NCBI RefSeq assembly: GCF_000745215.1
Contig: NZ_JQNK01000002.1
Location: 248,001 to 312,000, forward strand
Length of the DNA: 64,000 nucleotides
Source: Methylosinus sp. PW1
GTDB taxonomy: Bacteria > Pseudomonadota > Alphaproteobacteria > Rhizobiales > Beijerinckiaceae
Direction: 5' to 3'
Made by a program: the position numbers and the translations under genes. The notes beneath the pieces were generated by a model. It saw only the letters and a program-made list of their open reading frames with translations. It had not been told where the DNA came from and ran no database searches. Positions 28,408-36,632 of the stretch are shown here, one piece after another; within the stretch, counting starts at the first letter, position 1; each line of letters opens with the position of its first letter.

Positions 28408-28692
28408 TCAGGTGCGCCGCTTGAGCGCCTCCAGCGAGCCATTGCCGAAGGGCGTCTCGATCGAGACGCAGGTCCCGCGCGGAACATATTTCCAGGCGTT
28501 GCCTTGATAATCGATCTTGGACGATCCGGCGCAGGTCGTTCCAGGGCCGGCGGCGCAATCATTTTGACCCTTGAGGGCGACGCCGAAGCATTTTTCCTTG
28601 CCCTCTTCCTCCGCCGGAGCGGCGGAAGCCAAGAGGGTGAGAGCCGTGGTGAGCGATCCCACCAGCGCGAGATTGAAAGAACGACGATCCAT
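28408..28692 (-). CDS. bufA: Bufferin-type RiPP precursor (DUF2282), copper-related
   Basis: The ATG at 28692 follows AGAGGAGG with a six-base gap. The 94-residue product has a signal peptide (hydrophobic [20 protein letters not shown], cleavage near residue 27) and a core with four cysteines at 35, 46, 54 and 75. The blocks [17 protein letters not shown] and [19 protein letters not shown] are the DUF2282 signature. Bufferins are periplasmic, modified on cysteines by the DUF692/DUF2063 pair, and chelate copper, protecting against copper stress. Unlike classical RiPPs the leader is a Sec signal. Confidence 0.93.
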   Translation of the reverse strand: MDRRSFNLALVGSLTTALTLLASAAPAEEEGKEKCFGVALKGQNDCAAGPGTTCAGSSKIDYQGNAWKYVPRGTCVSIETPFGNGSLEALKRRT

Positions 28693-28735
28693 CCAATGCC
28701 TCCTCTTATGAGCCGAAGCCGGCGTGCAAGCTAAA

Positions 28736-28760
28736 TTCGCGCAACTGGGAAAATTGTTAC
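28736..28760 (-). promoter_or_regulatory. ECF sigma-type promoter of the bufferin operon
   Basis: On the minus strand GTAAC (28760-28756) and CGAA (28739-28736) are separated by 16 bases, 43 bases above the bufA start. Caulobacter SigF promoters, which drive bufferin-type operons, have a GTAACC...CGAA form with nearly the same spacing. The match is by eye. Confidence 0.55.
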
Positions 28761-29044
28761 GGACTCTCGATTCCCCGCGCAAGGGGCGGAGGTCGCAGAC
28801 ACCGGCGGACCCGCGGTCGCCTGTAGCCCAAAACGCGCCCTCGGGGATCGATCACGTAGGAAGTCGGCCTTCCGCGAAGGATAAAGGGCGTGTCCTGCGC
28901 TTCGGACGGCGGCGCGGCGGTGCGGCCCTCGGGGGCGAGGAACGAAAGGAGATGCGCGACGGATTCGCGCGGGGCGAGCGAGATCGCGCGATCGAGGTCG
29001 GCAATGGCGCGGTTCGAATAGAGGAGCGTTTTCGTTGGCTTCAT
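28757..29044 (-). pseudogene. Possible remnant of a thioredoxin-fold protein
   Basis: The frame contains [21 protein letters not shown], which resembles the cis-Pro strand of TlpA/peroxiredoxin-like proteins (G-x-P-T-x-x-x-I-D-x-x-G). No C-x-x-C active site or full N-terminal half is visible, and the end reads into low-complexity sequence. It lies directly upstream of bufA. The identification is weak. Confidence 0.3.
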
Positions 29045-29169
29045 AGGCGCAACTTGTCGGACATGAGGTTGACCCGACGGGTGCGGCGGTTACGACCAAG
29101 ATGCGCCGCCAAACGCGCCGCACGAGGCATGTAAGTCGGCGCGGGGACACGACGTCGATCGGCGTGAGG

Positions 29170-29189
29170 TCAATCGCATTAGCGATTGA
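29170..29189 (+). other. Perfect hairpin, 8-bp stem
   Basis: TCAATCGC-ATTA-GCGATTGA is followed on the plus strand by TTTTG. It lies about 95 bases beyond the 3' end of the 5'-nucleotidase gene. It could be a weak plus-strand terminator or an operator; nothing decides between them. Confidence 0.35.
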
Positions 29190-29283
29190 TTTTGCAAACA
29201 CCAGATTCCTGAAAAGGGGTCGAGAACGGGATCCGATTTACAGTCATGCGCGCGTCTTTGGCCTTCGAAGGCGCGTCATGCGT

Positions 29284-31188
29284 TCATGCGAGGTCGTATT
29301 CGTAACGCGAATACCCCGCTTCCTCTCGCATCGTGGCGCGCAGTCCGGGCGCCTCGGCGAGACGCTGGGCGGCCGTGGGCGCGGAGTCGAAGGCGACAGT
29401 GACGCGGCGGCCTAGCGGCGCGAAAGACCATGGCCGCGCATTGGGGATGGGCTCGCCCCGGCGCAGGAAGCGCTCGACCGCGTCGCGATTGGAGTCCGGC
29501 GCGCGCAGCACGACGTTTCGTCCGTCGAGTCCGGGGAATTTGCCGCCGCCGTCGGCGCGGTAGTTGTTCGTGACGACGACGAATTCCTGCTCGGGATCGA
29601 CCGAGCGCCCGTTGTAGCGCAGATCGACGATGCGCGCGGCGTCGCGGCGGAGATTGCCGCTCGCATCGTAGCGCGCCGGCGCCGAGACGTCGATGCGATA
29701 GTCGACGCCCACGATCACGTCGAAATTATAGGAGGGCGTGCGCCGATCGACGAGAAGCTGCGGCTCCGACGCGTCGCGATCGATGCGCCGGAACACGCGC
29801 GCCGCGCATTCGAGCCATTCGCGCAGCTGCGCGCCGGTCACGCGCACGGCGACCAGTGTGTTGGGATAGGGGTAGATGTCCGCGACATGGCGCAGCGCCA
29901 CGAGGCCGGGGTCGAGATCGATATAGGAATCGGGCGTGTAGCCCACCCGAAACGGCGCGACGGCGGAGAGCAGAGGAAGCTGCTCGTGAGGCGTTCCCTC
30001 GAGCAGCGGCCGCGCATAGGCGATCTGCGCCGCATTGACGAGCGCGCCGACGGGATCGATCCCGATCCAGACGAAATAAGAGACGAGCGGCGTCGCGATC
30101 TCGCCGATCGGCTCGTCGACCCAGAGTCGCGTCGCCTCGTGCTCGGGCGCGACGATCGTGGCGATCGCGGGATCAGCGTCCGTGAGCGCCACGCCTTTTC
30201 CGGCCTCGCGCGCGAAGATCGGCCGCGCTTCCGTCCGAAACCGCTCGACGACCCAGCGGTCGCCATCGTGCGCGAGCGTCAGATCGATGACGCCGAGATG
30301 GCTGCCCCAGAAGCCCGGCATCACCGCCGGAACGCCGACGAGCGTCCCGCGCTCGGCGTCGACGCCCGCGACGCCGGCGTAATCGGGTCCCGGAAAGACA
30401 CGATGCGCGTGCCCCATCATGATCGCGTCGACGCCGGGGATGGCGGCGATCTGCAGGCAGGCGTTCTCGGCGTCCACCGCGGCGCGAGCGTCGATCCCGG
30501 AATGGCAGAGCGCGACCAGAATGTCGCATTGCGCGCGCACAATGGGCACATGGCGACGCGCGGCGGCGACCATGTCGCCGCAACGCAGGCGGCCTTCGAG
30601 ATGGGCTCTGTCCCAGACCATGATCTGCGGTGGAGCGAATCCGATGACCCCGATCCGCAGCTCCTGCGCGACGCCGCCGTCATCCATGAGCCGCCGCGTG
30701 AGAATTCGGAACGGCGGCAGAAAGGCCGCGCCATCGGCGCGCTCGATATTGGCGCTCACATAGGGGAAGCCGGCGCCGGCGAGCGACCGCTCGAGAAAGT
30801 CCAATCCGAAGTTGAATTCGTGATTGCCCGGCGTCGCCGCGTCATAGCGCATGTGATTCATCGCGCGGAAGACGGGATGCGCGCCAGAGGCCATCCCCTG
30901 CCGCGCGACGTAGTCGCCGAGGGGGCTTCCCTGGAGAAGATCGCCATTGTCGAACAGCAGCGCGTTTTGCGTTTGCGCGCGCGCCTTTGTCACGAGGCGC
31001 GCGATCTTGCTCAGGCCGACGGTCGGGTCCGGCCGCGCGTGATAATAATCCCAGTCCAGCACGAACATGTGCAGGTCCGAGGTCTCGAGCAGACGCAGCT
31101 CCACGCGCGGCGCGGCGCGGGCGATGGTGGGAAAGCCCACGGCGAGCGCCGCACTCCCGGCGAGAAGCTCACGTCGCGTGATTGGCAT
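29284..31188 (-). CDS. 5'-nucleotidase / 2',3'-cyclic-nucleotide phosphodiesterase family protein, Tat-exported
   Basis: The 634-residue protein starts with a twin-arginine signal (MPITRRELLAGSAALAVGF). The metallophosphatase domain has all usual metal ligands: TSDLHMF (D-x-H), DNGDLLQG, TPGNHEFNFG, LCHSGID and MGHAHRVFPG (G-H-x-H). The C-terminal 5'-nucleotidase domain follows from about residue 350 with PSYNFDVIVGVDYRID. Such periplasmic enzymes release nucleosides and phosphate from nucleotides, cyclic nucleotides or nucleotide sugars. It lies 29 bases below exbB and is probably the last gene of the TonB operon, which ties it to uptake. Confidence 0.9.
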   Translation of the reverse strand: MPITRRELLAGSAALAVGFPTIARAAPRVELRLLETSDLHMFVLDWDYYHARPDPTVGLSKIARLVTKARAQTQNALLFDNGDLLQGSPLGDYVARQGMASGAHPVFRAMNHMRYDAATPGNHEFNFGLDFLERSLAGAGFPYVSANIERADGAAFLPPFRILTRRLMDDGGVAQELRIGVIGFAPPQIMVWDRAHLEGRLRCGDMVAAARRHVPIVRAQCDILVALCHSGIDARAAVDAENACLQIAAIPGVDAIMMGHAHRVFPGPDYAGVAGVDAERGTLVGVPAVMPGFWGSHLGVIDLTLAHDGDRWVVERFRTEARPIFAREAGKGVALTDADPAIATIVAPEHEATRLWVDEPIGEIATPLVSYFVWIGIDPVGALVNAAQIAYARPLLEGTPHEQLPLLSAVAPFRVGYTPDSYIDLDPGLVALRHVADIYPYPNTLVAVRVTGAQLREWLECAARVFRRIDRDASEPQLLVDRRTPSYNFDVIVGVDYRIDVSAPARYDASGNLRRDAARIVDLRYNGRSVDPEQEFVVVTNNYRADGGGKFPGLDGRNVVLRAPDSNRDAVERFLRRGEPIPNARPWSFAPLGRRVTVAFDSAPTAAQRLAEAPGLRATMREEAGYSRYEYDLA

Positions 31189-31217
31189 GGACGCTTCCCT
31201 CTTCGGCTCGCGCCTTG

Positions 31218-31835
31218 CTATTCGGCCGCCGCCGGCAGCCGGTCGCGCGTCGCCGCGAGCAGCGCGCTCTTGAAGCCGTCGATGATGACGTCGGCCTGGC
31301 GATGCAGCAGATTATGGGCGATGAGCCCGACGAGCGCCGTGCCGATGCCGACCGCCGTGGCGACGAGCGCGGCGGCGATGCCTCGGCTCACGGCCGCGGG
31401 ATCGGAGACCCCGCCCGACGACAGAGCGTTGAACGTGTCCATGATGCCGAGAATTGTGCCGAGCAGGCCGAGCAGCGGCGCCGCGGTGACGATGGTGTCG
31501 AGCATCCATAGGCGCGCGCTGACCTTGGCGTCGACGCGGATGAACAGCGCCGAGGAGAGATCCTCGACGCGGGCGCGCGTGCAGCCGGGCTCATTCTGCG
31601 CGGCGACATATTCGGCGAAGCTGCGGCTCAGCTCGTCGGGACCGAAAGATTTCGGCGTCGTCGAGCTTCCGAGCGCATGCGCTTCGATCGCGGCTCTGAT
31701 CCTGCGCGAGCGCAACGCCAGCAGCCCGTAATAGACGAGCCGTTCTATGAGCACGAAAGCGAGCAGCACGAGAGATCCGTAGAGAATGTCGATGCAGATC
31801 TCGTGGAAGAAGGCGTGATCGATCTGCATGGTCAA
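31218..31835 (-). CDS. exbB: ExbB/TolQ-type proton channel protein
   Basis: The 205-residue protein has three membrane spans: near residues 15-36, then about 112-132 (TAAPLLGLLGTILGIMDTF, the signature of MotA/TolQ/ExbB) and about 150-172 (GIAAALVATAVGIGTALVGL). It powers TonB by proton flow with ExbD. Its ATG overlaps the stop of the receptor gene by four bases. The gene order exbD-tonB-receptor-exbB is unusual, because the energy complex genes are split by the receptor. Confidence 0.92.
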   Translation of the reverse strand: MTMQIDHAFFHEICIDILYGSLVLLAFVLIERLVYYGLLALRSRRIRAAIEAHALGSSTTPKSFGPDELSRSFAEYVAAQNEPGCTRARVEDLSSALFIRVDAKVSARLWMLDTIVTAAPLLGLLGTILGIMDTFNALSSGGVSDPAAVSRGIAAALVATAVGIGTALVGLIAHNLLHRQADVIIDGFKSALLAATRDRLPAAAE

Positions 31836-34309
31836 AAGCCCATCGAGAATGTCGCCGTCGCCGAGAAGCCCTGGCCGACGTAATAGGTCGGGACGCTGGC
31901 CGGTATGACATTGCCATAGCGTCCGATCTTCGGCAGCGCATTGCTCTGGACGCCGTTGATGCCGGAAAGCGAGTGAGTGCTGGTGATATTGTAGAAATTC
32001 ACGCGCAGCTCCGGCCGCTTGCCGAAGGCGATGTCGTCGAAGCGATAGCCGATCGCCGCGTCGAGACGGCCATAGGCCGGGATCGACTCGTCATTTGTGA
32101 GCGTCGAATATTGCCGGCTGATGACCTTGAAGCCGAGATTGCCGAAAAGATGATCGTCGTCATAGTCGAGGCCCAAAGCGCCCGTCCATTGCGGAGCGCG
32201 CGGCAGGTGCTTGCCCTTCGTCGGCAGCATGTCCGCGACCGAGGGGACGCCCGCGCCGACCGGAGCCGCGGCCGTCGTGGAGAGGTCGTCGAGCAGGCGG
32301 GTCTGCAGATAATTTGCCGACACATAGGGACGGAAATTATAGATGCGTCGCGTGCCGGCCTCGAAGGAGACGCCCCACAGATCGACCGCGCCGGCGTTGA
32401 TCGTCGTCGACTGCGACGCCGTGGAGCCCGGGAAGATCGCGAATGTCGAGACCTGGCGATTGACATAGTGCGCGCCATAGAGCGCGAGCGCAGTGGCGAA
32501 ATCCTTGCCCTGATAGCGATGGCCGACCTCGACCGTGACGCTCTGCTCCGGCGCGAGCCGGTTGAAAGGCGTGATGCGGCCATTCGAGTTGGAGGCCGAA
32601 TCCGCGAGCGCGAAATTGGGCGTCGCTTTGAATGATGTGCCGACCGAGGCGTAGATCTGGTGGTCGTCCCAGAAGCGGTAGCGGAACCCGGCCTGCGGAA
32701 GCGCGACGAGATCGCTCTGGGTGACGAGCGGCGTGACGCCCGGCAGGAAGTTGTAGACGGAGCGATGGATCGAGGCGACCTTCACGCCGGATTCGATCGA
32801 GAGCTTGTCTTCGAGCAGGGACCAGTTGTCGCCGACGAAGCCCATATTGGTGACGGTCTGCGTGAGCTGGTCGCGGCGCTCCAGAGTTCCGACGCCGGGA
32901 AGCGAGATCGCGCCGGAGTCGACATAAGGATCGACGACGCCGCCGCTCGCATTGAGGAAAGCATAGGGCGCGGTCTGGCGGTGGTTCGCATATTCGAACC
33001 AGTAACCGAGCTGCAGCTTATGGTTCTCGAATTGGAAGGTGAGCTTGTTGACGAGGCCCGGCCGCAGCGTCTCGGTGACGGAGGGATTATAGAGAAGGCC
33101 ACGATCATTGGCGATCACCGCGCCATTGCCATTGTAGTCCGCCGCGCCGACATTGAAGCGCCCGTAGAAGAAATTGTTCTCCGTCGCGCTCGCCGTGCCG
33201 CCGCCGTTGCCATAGCCGTACCAGAAATAGGGAATGGCGTCATAGGTGATGTTGCTGTCGATCGCGAAGGTCGAAGGCGCGCTGACGATGAGATTCTTGA
33301 ACGGATTGATGCGCAGCTTGTAGTAGAGGCCCGCCTGATTGGCCGTGCGGTCCCAGCTCGCCGGGGGCGACGCGGCAGAGGGCGCAAAAAAGCTGAGAGG
33401 CAGCGCGGAATTGAAGCCCGCCGATTTCGCGCCGAGCAGATTGTAGGAGCCCATCGTCGGGTTCTGGTAGAAATTATTCACCGCGTCATTGTAGATGACC
33501 GACAGGCTGACGCGATTGCCTTGGCCCGGCTCCCAAACGCCTTTGAACTCGACGTTGTGCCGGTTGTTCGCGCCGGGTCCGACCCAGTGATTCTCGCTGT
33601 AATGCGAGTAGGACAGATAGGAGCGGAAATCGCCGATCTGACCTGTTTCGACACGGGCGAACTCCCTGCCGAGATTATGCATGCCATAGGAGAAATCGAC
33701 GAAGCCGCCGCGGCGCTTCGAGGGATCGCGCATATAGATGTTGATGACGCCGCCCGAGGCGCCGATATGCGGGCTGTCGAGGTCGGGCGAGCCTTGCGCG
33801 ATGGATATCTGCTCGATGTTCTCGCTGTCGACATATTCCTGCGGGAACAGAGCATAATTACCCGAATCATTGACCGGCATGCCCTCGATGGTGAGGCCGA
33901 TCTGGTCGCTGTTGAAGCCACGGATAGTGATGTTGCCGCCGTTGAGGCCGGAATTGTCCGGGCTCGACACATTGACGCCCGGCAGCATGTTGATGAGCTG
34001 ATAGGGGTTGGAGGTCGGCGACATTTTCGCGATGGCGTCGCGCGTCACGGTGGAGCGCGATTTGACCGCCTCCTCCTCGATCATGAAGCCGCCGCCGAGA
34101 TCATTGCGCGTGACGCCGTCCGGCGCGGGTTCGGCCGCGCCATTGCCGTAAATATCGACGCGGCCGAAATCAGTCGGCGCCGCGGTGAGACCGCTCTGCG
34201 AGCGGCTGTCATGCGCCGGCTTCTGCGGCTGTTGCGCCGATTGCGCGAGAGCGAGCGTCGGCGTCGAGGCGCCGGCGAGCAGGGCGAGCGTGAGGACATG
34301 GAACTTCAT
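31832..34309 (-). CDS. TonB-dependent receptor of the TonB/ExbBD operon
   Basis: The 825-residue receptor has a signal peptide (MKFHVLTLALLAGAS, cleavage near LAQ). Its plug domain contains MLPGVNVSSPDNSGLNGGNI with TIRGFNSDQIGLTIEGMPVN, and its beta-barrel ends in FSATATFSMGF with the C-terminal Phe. It is not a member of the five-member family elsewhere in the window: the NVFW/GFQW block is absent and the plug is closer to the common FecA/CirA-like form. The gene is embedded between tonB and exbB, so it probably has its own energy supply. Neighbouring nucleotidase suggests a nucleotide or phosphorus-containing ligand, but this is inference. Confidence 0.92.
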   Translation of the reverse strand: MKFHVLTLALLAGASTPTLALAQSAQQPQKPAHDSRSQSGLTAAPTDFGRVDIYGNGAAEPAPDGVTRNDLGGGFMIEEEAVKSRSTVTRDAIAKMSPTSNPYQLINMLPGVNVSSPDNSGLNGGNITIRGFNSDQIGLTIEGMPVNDSGNYALFPQEYVDSENIEQISIAQGSPDLDSPHIGASGGVINIYMRDPSKRRGGFVDFSYGMHNLGREFARVETGQIGDFRSYLSYSHYSENHWVGPGANNRHNVEFKGVWEPGQGNRVSLSVIYNDAVNNFYQNPTMGSYNLLGAKSAGFNSALPLSFFAPSAASPPASWDRTANQAGLYYKLRINPFKNLIVSAPSTFAIDSNITYDAIPYFWYGYGNGGGTASATENNFFYGRFNVGAADYNGNGAVIANDRGLLYNPSVTETLRPGLVNKLTFQFENHKLQLGYWFEYANHRQTAPYAFLNASGGVVDPYVDSGAISLPGVGTLERRDQLTQTVTNMGFVGDNWSLLEDKLSIESGVKVASIHRSVYNFLPGVTPLVTQSDLVALPQAGFRYRFWDDHQIYASVGTSFKATPNFALADSASNSNGRITPFNRLAPEQSVTVEVGHRYQGKDFATALALYGAHYVNRQVSTFAIFPGSTASQSTTINAGAVDLWGVSFEAGTRRIYNFRPYVSANYLQTRLLDDLSTTAAAPVGAGVPSVADMLPTKGKHLPRAPQWTGALGLDYDDDHLFGNLGFKVISRQYSTLTNDESIPAYGRLDAAIGYRFDDIAFGKRPELRVNFYNITSTHSLSGINGVQSNALPKIGRYGNVIPASVPTYYVGQGFSATATFSMGF

Positions 34310-34328
34310 CGGAGGACCTCGGTTGCGA

Positions 34329-35009
34329 CTATCTCGGGTGGAAGACGACGACGCCGCTGAGCGCGCCGCCGCCCGCGGCGGAAGCGCAGGCGATTGCGCG
34401 CGATCGCGCCGCGGCGTCGAGGATGGCGGAGCCTGAGCTGCTGGTGACGGAAGCCGAGCCGCCTGAGACCGCTATGCCGACGGCGCCCGAAGGCTTCTGC
34501 AGCCGCGCGTCCTTGGAGCTCGGGTAGGGCGCGCCGGCGAGGCAAGCGCGGAAGGCGGAGACGTTGCCCGAAGCGTGGGACGTCCGCTCGGCCGCGCCGG
34601 CCTCGCCCCGCCGCACGGCCGCGGGCTTCTCGCGCGCTTCCTTCTTCGCATCGGCCTTGGAATCGTCGCTGCGCTCCCTGCGCGGATGTTCATCCACTTT
34701 CGGCTTCGGCTTTTCGGGCTTCTGCGGTTTTGGTCGCGCGGCGATGGGCGCGGGCGCGTCGCTCGGCGGCGGCGTCTCCTCTAGGATTTGCGGCTGCGGC
34801 GCCTCGATCGGCGTCTCTTGCGGCGGCTCGGGCGGAGGGGGCTCGGACGCTTCCGCCTCGACAGGGAGATCGAGCGCGATCTCCGTCTGCCCGCCCGGAT
34901 CGGCGGGCGAGACGAAAGTCGTCTGCGGCCCCATCGTCAGCGCCAGCGCGAGCAGCGTCAGCACGCCGGCGAGGCCGGCGCCGTTGCTCGCGACATCGAG
35001 CCTGTCCAT
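34329..35009 (-). CDS. tonB: TonB energy transducer
   Basis: I chose the ATG at 35009 because CGAGGC lies six bases upstream; a GTG at 35027 is also possible. The 226-residue protein has one N-terminal membrane span (VLTLLALALTMG), a long periplasmic Pro/Glu/Lys-rich stretch (EPPPPEPPQETP, PKPQKPEKPKPK) and a C-terminal TonB_C-like domain with APYPSS and SSGSAILDAAAR. The C-terminal domain is short and ends VVVFHPR. It follows exbD directly. Confidence 0.85.
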   Translation of the reverse strand: MDRLDVASNGAGLAGVLTLLALALTMGPQTTFVSPADPGGQTEIALDLPVEAEASEPPPPEPPQETPIEAPQPQILEETPPPSDAPAPIAARPKPQKPEKPKPKVDEHPRRERSDDSKADAKKEAREKPAAVRRGEAGAAERTSHASGNVSAFRACLAGAPYPSSKDARLQKPSGAVGIAVSGGSASVTSSSGSAILDAAARSRAIACASAAGGGALSGVVVFHPR

Positions 35010-35026
35010 CGCTTGCCTCGGCCGCA

Positions 35027-35434
35027 CTATTTCGGCCTCGTGACAATGGAGGCGCTCGCGACCTTCGCCGCTTTCAGCGCATCCAGGACGGAGACGAGAC
35101 TCTGAAGGCCCGCGCCTTCATCGCCGCTGATCACCACGGCGAGCGGCTTCTCCTCGGTGGCGAGGCCGCGCAAGCGCTCGGCGAGCTCGGCGAGCGGGAC
35201 GGCCTTGCCGTCGAGATAGGTTTCGCCGGCCCGATCGATGCCGATCGTCACGCGTGTGCGCTCGACGACCTTGTCTGGATGCGCAGAGCTGGGCGGCGTG
35301 ACTTTGAGCCCGAGCGCCGGAAGCACATTGATGCTGATCAATACGAAGAAGACCAGCAGGAACATCATCACGTCGATCATCGGAATAATTTCGATGCGCG
35401 CGTGTCGTTCGCGGCGCTCCGGCCAATTCCGCAT
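35027..35434 (-). CDS. exbD: ExbD/TolR-type protein
   Basis: The 135-residue protein has the N-terminal span RIEIIPMIDVMMFLLVFFVL, in which the Asp of the MID motif is the proton-conducting residue, and a periplasmic domain ending in a beta-rich segment (VASASIVTRPK). It is the first gene of the operon and lies 20 bases below a palindrome. Confidence 0.92.
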   Translation of the reverse strand: MRNWPERRERHARIEIIPMIDVMMFLLVFFVLISINVLPALGLKVTPPSSAHPDKVVERTRVTIGIDRAGETYLDGKAVPLAELAERLRGLATEEKPLAVVISGDEGAGLQSLVSVLDALKAAKVASASIVTRPK

Positions 35435-35454
35435 CGGCGAACTCCCTACGTAGA

Positions 35455-35468
35455 AACCGAATTCGGTT
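35455..35468 (-). promoter_or_regulatory. 14-bp perfect palindrome upstream of exbD
   Basis: AACCGAATTCGGTT reads the same on both strands. Its near edge lies 20 bases above the exbD start codon, where a repressor would block transcription or translation of the TonB operon. It does not resemble a Fur box. The regulator is unknown. Confidence 0.45.
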
Positions 35469-36197
35469 ACTCATGAAGGGGCGTTCGATTCAGATTCATG
35501 ACAAGAAAAGTCGTCTAAAATTCAAAATTCAGACGTCTGCTTGCTTTAATTGGCCCATCGGCTCGGCATTTGCTGAGGTTGGCGCACACCAGCGCTATTG
35601 TTGCGCTTCTGCCACAGGCGCCGGGAAATCAAATCTGCGCGCGCTTGTCGCGCTGCTGGACGCGCCATCACCCGCGGCGGCGGATCGGGCAGGCGATGGA
35701 GGACCGCTGCTATCGGCGATCGGCAGTCGCCGAGACCTGGAGATACTGTTCGCTTTCGGAGGGCGCTTTGTCGGCTATTAGAGACACAGCGCGCCCCATC
35801 ATCGACCGGGCGCTCCCCGAGGGCCGTATCATCACCTCCAATGGCGCGACGGCCTCGCAATATTCGCAGACGACCGGCCTGAGCCAGAAGGCGCTCACCG
35901 ACAATTGGGCGCATTCGCAGCATCGAAGTCGACGGCCAGCATTTCGATCTCGGCAATGGCCGCAGGAACTCGACTCCCGCGCCAAAGGCCCAATAATAAG
36001 GGCGATCCTCGAATGAATGTCCGTGTGCTTCTTCTTCTCCTGCTCGGTGGGGCCGCAGGCCTTCGCGCAAAGACAGCGAGCTGACGCTCGACGCCGTGCT
36101 CGTCGGTCTCGGACGACGCAGCCGAGACCGACGAAGGTTTCGACGACCGATCGACGGCGATGCGCGCGAGGGGCCGGGTTTACCGCATGGTCGGTCG
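35469..36197. other. Region of decayed coding sequence, no complete gene
   Basis: Plus-strand frames read in pieces: ARPIIDRALPEGRIITSNGA and LSQKALTDNWAH at about 35790-35915, and VDGQHFDLGNGRRNS in a shifted frame at about 35928-35975. They look like one protein with frameshifts, but I cannot name the family. A short frame (36013-36084) starts MNVRVLLLLLLGGAAG and stops at once. Nothing here is intact. Confidence 0.4.
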
Positions 36198-36542
36198 ATG
36201 ATAGAAAAACATATGCTCCGTTTGCTTCGCGCGCTCATCCCCATGCTCGCATTGGCTTCGCTGCTCCTCGGAGCCGCGCCGCTGGCGCGCGCTGGTCATG
36301 GCTGCGAGGGCATGAGCGCCGCGGCCATGACGGACTGCCACAAGGCGGCGGGGAATCGCGGCTCGGTCGCCGCGGATGATTGCGCGGCCGTGTCCTGCGC
36401 CCAGATTTCGCCCGTCGCCGCGCCGAACGAATCCTTCTTCGTCATCCCCGCCGTCGCGGCGAAGGCCAGGGCGCTCGCGGCGAGCGACGCGGACCCCGCC
36501 TCGCTGACCGGCTCTCCAGAGCTTCGACCTCCGATCGCCTGA
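36198..36542 (+). CDS. Small exported Cys/His protein upstream of the RND metal pump
   Basis: The 114-residue product has a signal peptide (LLRALIPMLALASLLLGAAP, cleavage near ARA) and cysteines at 36, 47, 62 and 67 with nearby His and Met (GHGCEGM, TDCHKAAG, DDCAAVSC). The layout recalls the small cysteine proteins found beside copper efflux genes. It ends 90 bases before the cusB start and is on the same strand. Metal binding is likely but not shown. Confidence 0.6.
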   Translation: MIEKHMLRLLRALIPMLALASLLLGAAPLARAGHGCEGMSAAAMTDCHKAAGNRGSVAADDCAAVSCAQISPVAAPNESFFVIPAVAAKARALAASDADPASLTGSPELRPPIA

Positions 36543-36632
36543 AGCCGCAATCGCCGGCTCCGCCGCTCGCGCGACGGAACGGCCGTGTCGCTTCAACGCC
36601 ATCCGCCGCAGCAGCGGCCGGAGATCGAGAAC

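Noticed and set aside
26240..28692. Methanobactin (mbn) cluster as an alternative reading of the DUF692 operon
   Set aside because: The precursor is a signal-peptide DUF2282 protein of 94 residues, not a short MbnA leader-core peptide. The partner is DUF2063, and no MbnT-type receptor or MATE exporter is adjacent.
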